From the NCBI GenBank assembly GCA_965197405.1, contig OZ240206.1:930001-994000 (forward strand): 64,000 nt of DNA, read 5' to 3'. Of this stretch, positions 18,640 through 25,634 are shown piece after piece. A program made the translations under genes and the position numbers. The notes under the pieces were generated by a model. That model did no database searches and had not been told where the DNA came from. It saw nothing but the letters and a program-made list of their open reading frames with translations. The stretch is from G965197405 sp965197405 (lineage in GTDB: Bacteria > Chloroflexota > Dehalococcoidia > Lucifugimonadales > JAGWBF01). Within the stretch, counting starts at the first letter, position 1. Each line of letters opens with the position of its first letter.

Positions 18640-18889
18640 ACCGTCTCCTTTCCCTGGGGTTGGCCTTGCGGAGGCTGATGATGCGGTATTTGTCTCCCCG
18701 CACGGTGTAGACCACGTGATGCAGCCGGTCTCCGATGTATCCGAGGGCGACGTGTCGGGCTTCACTATATCTAGGACTTGACTGGATAGCGGCAGTTTCC
18801 CACATGAAGGCTTCCATGTCTGAGAAGTCAACGCCGCCGTGCTTCGCTACATTCTCTTGCCGTTTCGCCTCATCCCACTCGTACTCCAT
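18623..18889 (-). CDS. brnT: BrnT-type ribonuclease toxin
   Basis: This 88-residue protein has the family layout: MEYEWDEAKRQENVAKHGGVDFSDMEAF at the N-terminus (the WD-x-K-N-x-K-HGV motif), RHVALGYIGDRLHHVVYTVRGDKYRIISLRKANPRERRRY at the C-terminus. BrnT is a RelE-fold ribonuclease that slows translation. The conserved basic residues near RIISLRKA-RERR are present, so the toxin looks intact. First gene of the operon; its stop overlaps the antitoxin start. Located next to an IS element and a methyltransferase remnant. Confidence 0.9.
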   Translation of the reverse strand: MEYEWDEAKRQENVAKHGGVDFSDMEAFMWETAAIQSSPRYSEARHVALGYIGDRLHHVVYTVRGDKYRIISLRKANPRERRRYGEPA

Positions 18890-19003
18890 GCTTTATCGTA
18901 TAGATAATTTGGCGATTCGCCAAGCCTTTCTGTCTATACAATAAGGGCTGCGCTGTCGGAGGATGTCACTCATTGGTGACCGTTGTTGGCTAAACATGAG
19001 ATG

Positions 19004-19213
19004 CTATTCGGCACGTTCAATGGCGCAGTCGGTTGATAAGGCATAATCAGAATCTTGCACAGCGATGAAGTACGGGCCTGTAGCATTGTCGTTGGCAATA
19101 ATGTTCTCAAAGTCTCCTGACAGCCCGCTCAACCTCTCCCAATAACACGACTCAAGTACGTCAGTTCCCGCTTCTCCTCGGTATGTGCCAGGGACAATAT
19201 CTCGCCCAACTAA
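19004..19213 (-). pseudogene. 3' fragment of IS-split lipoprotein gene
   Basis: Minus-strand codons from the left IS flank read LVGRDIVPGTYRGEAGTDVL, then ESCYWERLSGLSGDFENIIA, and end at a TAG at 19004-19006. This closely matches the repeat in the protein at 20111-20710. Joining the two flanks at the duplicated target restores PGTYLVGRDIVPGTY in frame, so this is the second repeat of one gene interrupted by the IS5-type insertion. It has no start of its own. Confidence 0.8.
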
Positions 19214-19217
19214 GTAA

Positions 19218-19811
19218 CTATCTCAAATTAGCGAGGCTCCATAGGCGGCGGTACCAGATAAGGGCGCAAGCCAATTGAAGCAGGCCCAGGTAATTGGTGG
19301 GCTTCTTATCGTAGCGCACCAGTATCGCCCGGCACTTGGACAGCCAGCCCAGGGTGCGTTCCACCACCCACCGCCGGGCCGGGTGGGTTTTCTCGCCCGA
19401 TTGGTCCAATTTCTCTTCGCCAATACGCCGGATATGAGGCTGGTATCCGGCGTCGGCGACGGTCACGTGGCCGGTGGGATTGTCATACCCCTTGTCCAGG
19501 CACAGGTTTTGGACCCCTTCCGGCCGGTCCACCACTATGCTCTCCAGCGTCGGCCTAAGGAGTTTCGTATCGTGGACATTGGCTCCGGCCACCACCACGC
19601 TCAGTGGCCCGCCCGCCCCGTCGACCAGGATGCTCTTCTTGCTCCCAGCCTTGCCCCGGTCCGTGGGATTGCGTCCAATGGCGCCCCCCCAAAACGCGCT
19701 TTTCCCATGGAGCAATCGGCCGACTGCCATTCCCAGTTTACGCCGTCCAATTCCTGGCATTCTTCGATCAAGGCAGCCCAGATGCCATCCAGTACCCCAC
19801 GCTCTACCCAA
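19218..19811 (-). CDS. IS5-family transposase, C-terminal frame (orfB)
   Basis: The useful part begins at about GGAIGRNPTDRGKAGSKKS and carries the DDE catalytic domain: ILVDGAGGPLSVVVAGANVHD, LCLDKGYDNP and RRWVVERTLGWL (the Glu of the triad). GEEKLDQSGEKTHPARRWVVERTLGWLSKCRAILVRYDK is nearly identical in character to many IS427-group transposases. Residues upstream of GGAIGR in this frame are not homologous, so it is probably expressed only as a fusion with orfA through a -1 shift at T4G7 (19684-19694, minus strand). Confidence 0.85.
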   Translation of the reverse strand: MGRAWGTGWHLGCLDRRMPGIGRRKLGMAVGRLLHGKSAFWGGAIGRNPTDRGKAGSKKSILVDGAGGPLSVVVAGANVHDTKLLRPTLESIVVDRPEGVQNLCLDKGYDNPTGHVTVADAGYQPHIRRIGEEKLDQSGEKTHPARRWVVERTLGWLSKCRAILVRYDKKPTNYLGLLQLACALIWYRRLWSLANLR

Positions 19812-20056
19812 CGCTGGAAGGTCCGGTGGATCGTGCTGTCATCCCCCAGTTCCTTGGGCAAGTGGTTCCATTGGCAGGAACTGCGCATACGGAAGATGAC
19901 CCCTTCCAGCATCTTGCGCTGGTCCACCCTTTTGCGCCCCTTCGCCTTGGGCGGGTCCAACTCCAAAATCACGGGTTCGATTCGCTCCCACAGGCCATCG
20001 GATATTTCCCATATCGTTGGCAGAGTCTCGCTCTTTCCCATCATCCACCACCACAT
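19601..20056 (-). CDS. IS5-family transposase, N-terminal frame (orfA)
   Basis: MGKSETLPTIWEISDGLWERIEPVIL and the RMRSSCQWNHLPKELGDDSTIHRTFQRWVERGVLDGIW segment form the DUF4096-type N-terminal domain (DNA binding) of IS5-family transposases. VNWEWQSADCSMGKARFGG supplies the first catalytic Asp region. After FGG the frame continues with unrelated residues to a stop, while the -1 frame continues the family alignment (GGAIGRNPTDRGK). The overlap with orfB (19601-19811) and the slippery G7 support programmed frameshifting. Confidence 0.85.
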   Translation of the reverse strand: MWWWMMGKSETLPTIWEISDGLWERIEPVILELDPPKAKGRKRVDQRKMLEGVIFRMRSSCQWNHLPKELGDDSTIHRTFQRWVERGVLDGIWAALIEECQELDGVNWEWQSADCSMGKARFGGAPLDAIPRTGARLGARRASWSTGRAGH

Positions 20057-20110
20057 GCGTTTCCCCTATCTTAACCGAACCCCCTACGTTTTCTCCCTTT
20101 CAGACCAATC

Positions 20111-20710
20111 CTATTTTGAGATAGTTTCTAAGTATGTACCAGGTTCGATTTTCGACAACGGAGCATCCGGCATAGTCCACGCATTGAGCGGGGTAATGTC
20201 GCAGTCAATCTTGAAATACTTATCGGAAGACAGAATCTCAATATAGAACTGGCCACTTACATTGTCATTGGCAATGATGTCAGAAAATTCGCCGGAGACG
20301 TCTCTCAGTCGCTCCCAGTAGCAAGAATCCAAGAGGTCAGTTCCTGTCTTACCTGCGTAAATTCCCGGTTGAATATCAGAGCCGACTTGATATGTCCCAG
20401 GTCCGAATCCCACTTGGGGAGTGGGGGTTGGCGTCGGTATCGGTGTGGCCGTGGGTGTGCGTGTAGGAGTAGGAGTAGGAGTGGAGGCTGGCGTTGGCGT
20501 TGGTGTAAGATTTGGAACCGGAGTAGCGGTCAGCGCAGGTGTGGGGACAGCTGTAGCCGTGAGATCAAGCGTGGGTGCAACGGTGTGGACAGTTGCTGTA
20601 CGTTCCGCGGTTGCTACAGGCTCAGATGGGGCAGTTCCGCAGGCTGTCACTGCTATTACCAGGACGAGCGGGACCAAGCTGAGTAAGCCCGATGTCGTAG
20701 GTATGCACAT
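20111..20710 (-). pseudogene. 5' part of IS-split lipoprotein gene
   Basis: 199 residues remain. The signal peptide MCIPTTSGLLSLVPLVLVIAVTAC ends in a lipobox Cys, followed by a long Thr/Pro linker (TPTPTPASTPTPT type) of about 70 residues. The first repeat domain is PGTYQVGSDIQPGIYAGKTGTD, SCYWERLRDVSGEFSDIIANDN and YFKIDCDI, with two Cys per repeat. The final ETISK and stop come from the IS end. The intact gene would have continued with the fragment at 19004-19213. The truncated product may still be made and anchored, but with one repeat only. Confidence 0.8.
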
Positions 20711-20769
20711 TACATGCTCCTCGTATTTCTGGGGTGAGAATCCAGAAATGTGGGTGCGGGTTTGGTGTG

Positions 20770-20846
20770 TGGAGGCGACGGGCGGATTCGAACCGCCGAA
20801 TAGAGGTTTTGCAGACCTCCGCCTTAGACCACTTGGCTACGTCGCC
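20770..20846 (-). tRNA. tRNA-Cys (GCA)
   Basis: The minus strand starts GGCGACGTAGCCAAGTGG, has the anticodon loop CTGCAAA (anticodon GCA), the T-arm GGTTCGAATCC and acceptor CGTCGCC, then U73 and an encoded CCA. The acceptor stem pairs fully. It lies just upstream of the split lipoprotein gene. Confidence 0.95.
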
Positions 20847-20862
20847 TTGACGTCTGTTGTCC

Positions 20863-20948
20863 TGGTGCCGAGGGCGGGATTTGAACCCACACAGGCAATG
20901 CCTACCACCCCCTCAAGATGGCGTGTCTACCAATTCCACCACCTCGGC
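20863..20948 (-). tRNA. tRNA-Leu (GAG)
   Basis: The minus strand starts GCCGAGGTGGTGGAATTGG and has the class II long variable arm expected for Leu. The anticodon loop TTGAGGG gives GAG, and the T-arm GGTTCAAATCC and acceptor CCTCGGC are followed by A73 and an encoded CCA. It sits 16 bases from tRNA-Cys; the pair is probably one transcript. Confidence 0.94.
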
Positions 20949-21089
20949 AGCCTTGTAGCTATATTATATCACAGTCCGGCGCGACTCCAAAGGATTATTA
21001 TATAAGAACTGTGTCCAGTGTATCCCGATTATGCGGTGCTGTAAATAGGGTGCCGGAAATTGTCCCAAATGTGGCATAATGGGAGCATC

Positions 21090-22244
21090 ATGGACACCCT
21101 GAAGCGTCAAGTAAAAAGCTACGCCCGGGAGATGGGTTTCGACCTGGTGGGAATAGCTTCCCCCGAGAGCTTTGCCGACCACGAGTCCATAACCCTGGAG
21201 CGCCTGCGCGCAGGTCTGATGGACGGCCTTCCCTGGTATACGGAGTCCAGGGTGCGGCGGGGCTGCAACCCGCAGGAGCTTCTCCCCGGCGCTAGGTCTA
21301 TCATAGCTGTGGGCATGAGCTACTATGCACCTGGCGGAGAGGCCGAAGAGGCTCCGGGCCTTGATGCCAAGGGTAAGGTAGCCCGCTACAGCTGGGGCGA
21401 CGACTATCACAAGGTTATGAAGGAGCGGTTGAAGGCTCTGGTCGAGGGGCTTTCCCTGCGCCTTGACCGGCCCATTCGCGCCAAGTGGTACGTTGACGAT
21501 GGGCCTATGCTGGACAGGGCCGTCGCTCAAAGAGCGGGCATCGGCTGGTTTGGCAAGAATACCAACGTCCTCACCCCTTCTCACGGCTCATGGGTCTTTC
21601 TGGGCCAGGTGATTACCGACCTGGAGCTGGAGCCGGACCAACCCGTGAAGAAGACTTGCGGCAGTTGCGTCAGGTGTATTGACGATTGTCCCACGGGGGC
21701 GATAGTAGCCCCATATGTCATAGATAATACCCTGTGCATCTCCTATCTCACCATCGAGAACCGGGGACCCATACCGCGTCGCCTCCGGCCCCTCATGCAC
21801 GACTGGGTGTTCGGCTGCGACATCTGCCAGGACGTTTGCCCCGTGAACCGGAAGGCGGCCTACTCCAGGGAGAAAGCCTTCAACAAGCGGCGCTTCACCG
21901 GCCTGGACCTGGCGGCCCTTCTCGAGATGACCCAGGAGGAGTTCCAAGACCGTTTCCGCAACAGCCCCATAAAACGGGCCAAGCTCGTGGGACTACAGCG
22001 TAATGCCTGCGTAGCCCTGGGCAACACGGGTGACCCCACGGCGATAGCGCCCCTGTGCGGCGCGTTGCAGGATACGCCCCCCCTGGTCCGGGGGCACGCT
22101 GCTTGGGCGCTGGGCAGGCTTGGAGGCCCGGAGGCTGTCCAGGCCCTGGAGGGCGCGCTGTCCCAGGAAGAGGACCCCGAGGTGGTGGTGGAGATAGAGG
22201 CGGCCCTGGACGAGGCCAGGGGTGCATTCGGACTTAAGGCTTAG
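21090..22244 (+). CDS. queG: Epoxyqueuosine reductase QueG with HEAT-like tail
   Basis: ATG 21090 with GGGAG just upstream is preferred over a TTG at 21060. The protein of about 384 residues has the cobalamin-binding N-terminal domain (GLPWYTESRVRRGCNPQELLPGARSIIAVGMSYY). Two ferredoxin-type clusters follow: CGSCVRCIDDCPTGAI (about 191-206) and CDICQDVCPVN (about 243-253). The C-terminal HEAT-like repeat is RNACVALGNTGDPTAIAPL and HAAWALGRLGGPEAVQAL. QueG reduces epoxyqueuosine to queuosine in tRNA, the last step of Q synthesis. The stop overlaps the convergent EVE-domain gene by 11 bases. Confidence 0.95.
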   Translation: MDTLKRQVKSYAREMGFDLVGIASPESFADHESITLERLRAGLMDGLPWYTESRVRRGCNPQELLPGARSIIAVGMSYYAPGGEAEEAPGLDAKGKVARYSWGDDYHKVMKERLKALVEGLSLRLDRPIRAKWYVDDGPMLDRAVAQRAGIGWFGKNTNVLTPSHGSWVFLGQVITDLELEPDQPVKKTCGSCVRCIDDCPTGAIVAPYVIDNTLCISYLTIENRGPIPRRLRPLMHDWVFGCDICQDVCPVNRKAAYSREKAFNKRRFTGLDLAALLEMTQEEFQDRFRNSPIKRAKLVGLQRNACVALGNTGDPTAIAPLCGALQDTPPLVRGHAAWALGRLGGPEAVQALEGALSQEEDPEVVVEIEAALDEARGAFGLKA

Positions 22245-22749
22245 CTCCGACCTGGCGCTGAAAGACGGCCGGACCTCCGGGATGGCGTTTGGAGCCATTG
22301 ACCTTTATCCGTCTCATCTCCTCCTCCACCAGCACAAAGTCCTTCTTCGGCAGTATGTGAAGGTTGCTCTGGGCAAAGGCTATATGCCAGTTCTCCGGGG
22401 GCCACTTGCGCACGTAGTCAAGCCTGGGAGCCAGCTGGCGGGCGTCAATAAACTCCTGCTCATCCAGGACTATCGCAGGCTGGATTTGCACTCTCAGCAC
22501 CCAATCGCCGGCTCCCTCGCCCTTCCACGTACCGGAGTGGTCTTCGAAGTAACGCGACATGGCCGTGGCTGTGGCGGCGAAGTACCGCTTCCCCCTGATG
22601 TAGTAAAGGATACGGTCCCCCGGCTCGATTCTCTGCGCCTTTCGCTGGTGGTGGACCTTCAGCCCTTGTGCCGTGAAGCCAAGGCTGCGAGTGATTTGGA
22701 AATTCTCCAGGCTGGTTATCATCATCCAGTAGTTCCTGGGCATTGTCAC
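22234..22749 (-). CDS. EVE-domain protein
   Basis: This 171-residue protein starts MPRNYWMMITSLENFQITRSLGF, then GDRILYYIRGKRYFAATATAMSRYFED and the ...RVQIQPAIVLDEQEFIDARQL segment. This is the EVE/PUA-like fold in the form found in short stand-alone proteins. EVE domains read modified bases or RNA, and many occur in prokaryotic defence or RNA-modification contexts. Here the neighbour is queG (tRNA modification), in convergent orientation with an 11-base overlap. The ligand cannot be predicted. A TATAA-like box lies upstream in the short gap before 22800. Confidence 0.75.
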   Translation of the reverse strand: MTMPRNYWMMITSLENFQITRSLGFTAQGLKVHHQRKAQRIEPGDRILYYIRGKRYFAATATAMSRYFEDHSGTWKGEGAGDWVLRVQIQPAIVLDEQEFIDARQLAPRLDYVRKWPPENWHIAFAQSNLHILPKKDFVLVEEEMRRIKVNGSKRHPGGPAVFQRQVGAKP

Positions 22750-22849
22750 CTCGGGTATAACGGAAATACCTATGGGTCAATTCTAACACATCCGCCTCCT
22801 CACACAAGCCTCAAGCCCAACCCCTGGCAGGACGACTTTCTCCTCGCCG

Positions 22850-24031
22850 CTACGTTGCCAGCCGCACCATGCTGTAGGTGTAGCGAAGCAGCTTGAAGGC
22901 CTCCTTCACGAAGGTGAAAGGCCCCACCCTCCTGTCCGGGGTGACGTGGGAGAAGAAGGAAAATTCAGTGTGGTGTACGTCGCCACGCTCCGAGAGGGCG
23001 TCTGCCAGCCGCTTGGACTCCTCCGAAGGCACGGCGTCGTCCTCCCTATCGTGGGCAATCAGCACCCGCGCTTTGAGATTATCTATGCTGGCGCTGGGGG
23101 ATATTTTGCCGAAATCGTCCAGCGTGCGGGGCGGCAGCTTGCCCAGGAGCCTCTCGGCCTCTTCCAGGGTTAGCCTTCCCTCCCCTTCCCGGGCGCTCGG
23201 TGAGGACACGAGCTTGTAGACCGCATCTCCTTCCACGGAAAGCTCGTCCGGCAGCGCCGGGTTTTCCGGGGCGCCTCTCTCTACGAAGATGCGCGTAAGC
23301 AGCTTCCTCTCGGCCTCATCCTCCAGTCCCTCGATAAGCTGGTTCATAAAGACCTCTTCCGTCAGGCGGCGCGGGTCCCAGGGGTCTACCGCCCGGCCAT
23401 AGAAGCTGCTCCTGCTGGCGATTTGCGCCAGCAGGTCCCTCACGTCGTAATAGCCCCCAAAGGAGCTGATGAAGTCCACGTCCTCGCTGATTCTGGGGTC
23501 GGAGGCGGCAACCAGGGCTATGGAGGCCCCAACGCAGAACCCTCCCATGCCCACACGCTCCGGGTCCACGTAGTCCAGCCCCCGGAGATAATCGAAGGCC
23601 CACACCAGGTTATCCGGCTCGGAGGTGCTGATGCGCCTTTGGAACATGGTGGGGGACCAGGGAAACATGACCACGAAGCCCGCCCGGGCCAGCCCGTGCC
23701 CCAGGTTCACAACGCGCTCATCGTCCCTGGGCGCGGGGTTAACCCCAAGAAAGACCACGACGCCGGCGCGTTCCTTGTCGTCGGGGATTCGATATATGTC
23801 TGCGGAACCGTTCCCGCCGGGCAGGGCGTACTCAACGGATTCCCGTATCGAGTCGGATGTCACCCACTCCTGGGGTTTCACGGATATGGGCAGCACCTGG
23901 GTCACGAAAAAGGCCGATTTGACCATGGCTCGTCCCTGGGGGGCAAGGCCGAGATAGTTGAAGAACAAGAGAACCAGCGAAAAGATTAAAATCCCCAGAC
24001 CGATGCCTGTCCTGCGTATCCGCCGCCACAT
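22850..24031 (-). CDS. Membrane-anchored dienelactone-hydrolase-like protein
   Basis: This is a 393-residue alpha/beta-hydrolase with one N-terminal transmembrane helix (about 10-29) after MWRRIRR, so the enzyme should face outward (N-in by the positive-inside rule). The nucleophile elbow is GGFCVGAS with Cys166 instead of Ser, as in dienelactone hydrolases. The Asp is probably in LIAHDREDDAVP and the His in FSFFSHVTPD. An insertion of about 100 residues (around 200-300, FMNQLIEGLEDEAERKLL) interrupts the core and would form a lid. Substrate is unknown. It is monocistronic, followed by a repeat element upstream at 24052. Confidence 0.8.
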   Translation of the reverse strand: MWRRIRRTGIGLGILIFSLVLLFFNYLGLAPQGRAMVKSAFFVTQVLPISVKPQEWVTSDSIRESVEYALPGGNGSADIYRIPDDKERAGVVVFLGVNPAPRDDERVVNLGHGLARAGFVVMFPWSPTMFQRRISTSEPDNLVWAFDYLRGLDYVDPERVGMGGFCVGASIALVAASDPRISEDVDFISSFGGYYDVRDLLAQIASRSSFYGRAVDPWDPRRLTEEVFMNQLIEGLEDEAERKLLTRIFVERGAPENPALPDELSVEGDAVYKLVSSPSAREGEGRLTLEEAERLLGKLPPRTLDDFGKISPSASIDNLKARVLIAHDREDDAVPSEESKRLADALSERGDVHHTEFSFFSHVTPDRRVGPFTFVKEAFKLLRYTYSMVRLAT

Positions 24032-24051
24032 AGCAACCCCAGTGGTCTCTC

Positions 24052-24187
24052 AGAGGGTGTCTGATAAGGTATGGGCATACTTCCTCTCCCGTCAAGGGAG
24101 AGGATTGAGGTGAGGGTGATGTGATGGCGTCCCCCTCATCCTGACCTTCTCCCACCAGGGGAGAAGGAATTTTTTAGGCATCCTCTT
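24052..24187 (+). repeat. MITE-like element, AGAGGGTGT family, copy 2
   Basis: The left end AGAGGGTGTCTGATAAGG and right end TTTTTTAGGCATCCTCT are inverted relative to each other. The interior has CTCTCCCGTCAAGGGAGAG, TGAGGTGAGGGTGA, CCCCTCATCCTGACC and CTTCTCCCACCAGGGGAGAAGG. It matches 34229-34365 closely. Confidence 0.7.
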
Positions 24188-24224
24188 GATGAAATGCTCG
24201 TGCTAATTGTATCACCGGGTAGCC

Positions 24225-24476
24225 CTACCCGTCAGAGATTTCTGAGATGTGCTCTTCGTAGCACAGGATGACCGGCTCCAGGTCGGGGGACGGGTTTTCC
24301 AGTTGGACAACCAGGGCAAGCTGACCCTGGTCCGCCCTGGTCCGGAGATGTTCGCGGTGGTATACCGTACCCGCCGCGACTCTCTGCCGGTGGATTATCT
24401 CTCCGAAGAGGCCGCCGTACTTCTCGACGCCGGGCCGTATCTGCACTCGCTGGCCCAATGCTAGTCGCTGGTCCAT
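24225..24476 (-). CDS. Small conserved-looking protein of unknown function
   Basis: This 83-residue protein has a good ribosome-binding site (GGTGAG) five bases before ATG 24476. The sequence looks like a compact beta domain: LGQRVQIRPGVEKYGGLFGEII, then TVYHREHLRTR, then LALVVQLENPSPDLEPVILCYEEHISEI. The GxRVxIxPGxxxxGxxGxI pattern near the start resembles KOW/SH3-like modules, but I cannot name the family. A second frame over the same bases (24232-24486) lacks this character and is rejected. Monocistronic. Confidence 0.6.
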   Translation of the reverse strand: MDQRLALGQRVQIRPGVEKYGGLFGEIIHRQRVAAGTVYHREHLRTRADQGQLALVVQLENPSPDLEPVILCYEEHISEISDG

Positions 24477-24538
24477 GATGTCTCACCGCTACTATAATGT
24501 GTTGCGCCAGTGGGGCTGATTACACATCTGCTCTCTTA

Positions 24539-24692
24539 TGTCATTCCGAGCGCAGGGAGGAATCTAAGGGCCATGCTCTCGGATAAGCCGGCGCTTTAGA
24601 TTCCTCACTCCGCGCAGTTTATCCTGAGCTTGTCGAAGGGCTCCGTTCGGAATGACGCGGCGGGGGTCTGCTTCGCTCCGTTCGGAATGACA
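24539..24692. repeat. Palindromic CATTCCGAGCG repeat element
   Basis: Ends TGTCATTCCGAGCG and CGTTCGGAATGACA are inverted. Inside, GAGGAATCTAAGG pairs with CTTTAGATTCCTC. The right half contains a second nested end (CTCCGTTCGGAATGAC twice), as if partly duplicated. It fills most of the gap between the small protein and the DinB-like gene. Confidence 0.75.
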
Positions 24693-24736
24693 CATTGCGA
24701 CTGCCATGCCATCTAAAAAGGAACGCTGCCAACTGC

Positions 24737-25591
24737 TCACGCGCCCCCGAACCACCGGCCAAACTGGGCCGCCGACTCATCGTCCCCCTCGACGGCGAGA
24801 CGACCCGCAGAGACGGCCCCATCAACGGTGAGCCGTCCGAACATCACGAGCGCGAAGGTCTCCGCATCGCAGAGGAGCGCGGTATCGGCCGCGGCCTCGC
24901 CCCCAGGCTCCATGTATGCCCTGTCACCCTCCACGACAACGTCATTGACAACATCAGGGCTGCCGGAGTTGGCGCCCGTTAACTCAAAGCGGTACCGGAT
25001 GGGCGTTGTCAGTCTGGAGGCAGGGAGAAAGCCCCACTTGCTAATTAGCCCCGAGATTACCTCCATGAAGACGGGTAGGCTAGCCGGAGGCAGGTGCGCC
25101 GGAGGTTCGAGGCTGGACCGGATGTCCCAACCGTGCATGGCAAGCTCGATCATCCTCAAGCTGACGAACCCGCTCACGGGCATGATTCCCACCAGATGGT
25201 AGCAGGACTTGTCCCAATCATCGGGGGCTAGCCCCGCCAGCAGTTCGTTTAGCTCATCGTTTGTCGTGCTGAAGTTGGAGAGCGCCCGCTCTCCCTGGGC
25301 CTCCCGGCCGGAGATGGCTATCTGGGCAATCAACCCGGAGGCCAAAGACGCATTGACTGCACCTGCAGGAGGGAGACCGTTAGGGGGCGATGAGTCGCCC
25401 TGGATACCCCGCGAGACCATTCCGGCGTACATCTGCGCGCCCTGGGAGAGGTGGGTCACCACGTCGCGCACCTCCCACATCTCGCAGGCGCTTTGCCGGC
25501 CCCACGCGTCCGGGGTCAGGGCGCCGAGGTACTCCTTGAGACGCTCCGACTCGGAACGGACTGCTGCCACAAGATTTTTCGCCTGGCCCAT
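24737..25591 (-). CDS. Maleylpyruvate isomerase/DinB-like (MDMPI) protein
   Basis: This 284-residue protein has an N-terminal four-helix DinB/MDMPI domain: LKEYLGALTPDAWGRQSACEMWEVRDVVTHLSQGA, with His47 in VTHL as the usual metal ligand. A later pair appears in LRMIELAMHGWDIR. The C-terminal part (about 185-284) resembles an SCP2-like domain (YRFELTG..., AYMEPGGEAAADTALLCDAETFALVMFGRL). This two-domain layout is typical of the 'maleylpyruvate isomerase family mycothiol-dependent enzyme' group. Whether mycothiol exists in this organism is unknown. The thiol cofactor and the substrate are inference only. Confidence 0.82.
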   Translation of the reverse strand: MGQAKNLVAAVRSESERLKEYLGALTPDAWGRQSACEMWEVRDVVTHLSQGAQMYAGMVSRGIQGDSSPPNGLPPAGAVNASLASGLIAQIAISGREAQGERALSNFSTTNDELNELLAGLAPDDWDKSCYHLVGIMPVSGFVSLRMIELAMHGWDIRSSLEPPAHLPPASLPVFMEVISGLISKWGFLPASRLTTPIRYRFELTGANSGSPDVVNDVVVEGDRAYMEPGGEAAADTALLCDAETFALVMFGRLTVDGAVSAGRLAVEGDDESAAQFGRWFGGA

Positions 25592-25634
25592 GTTTTCCGC
25601 CTCTTTCCACCTTCTGGGTCGTCGGTATCAAGGT

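Larger units (their letters stand above)
19216..20127 (-). mobile_element. IS5-family (IS427-group-like) insertion sequence, ~912 bp
   Basis: Ends are inverted: AACTATCTCAAATTAG (19216-19231) against the reverse complement of CTATTTTGAGATAGTT (20111-20126), with one mismatch in 16. Flanking CTAAGT occurs on both sides (19210-19215 and 20128-20133). Because the ends resemble the flank, the true duplication may be shorter, for example a TNA triplet. The element carries two overlapping transposase frames joined by a probable -1 frameshift at a G7 run. It lies inside a lipoprotein gene. Confidence 0.88.
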
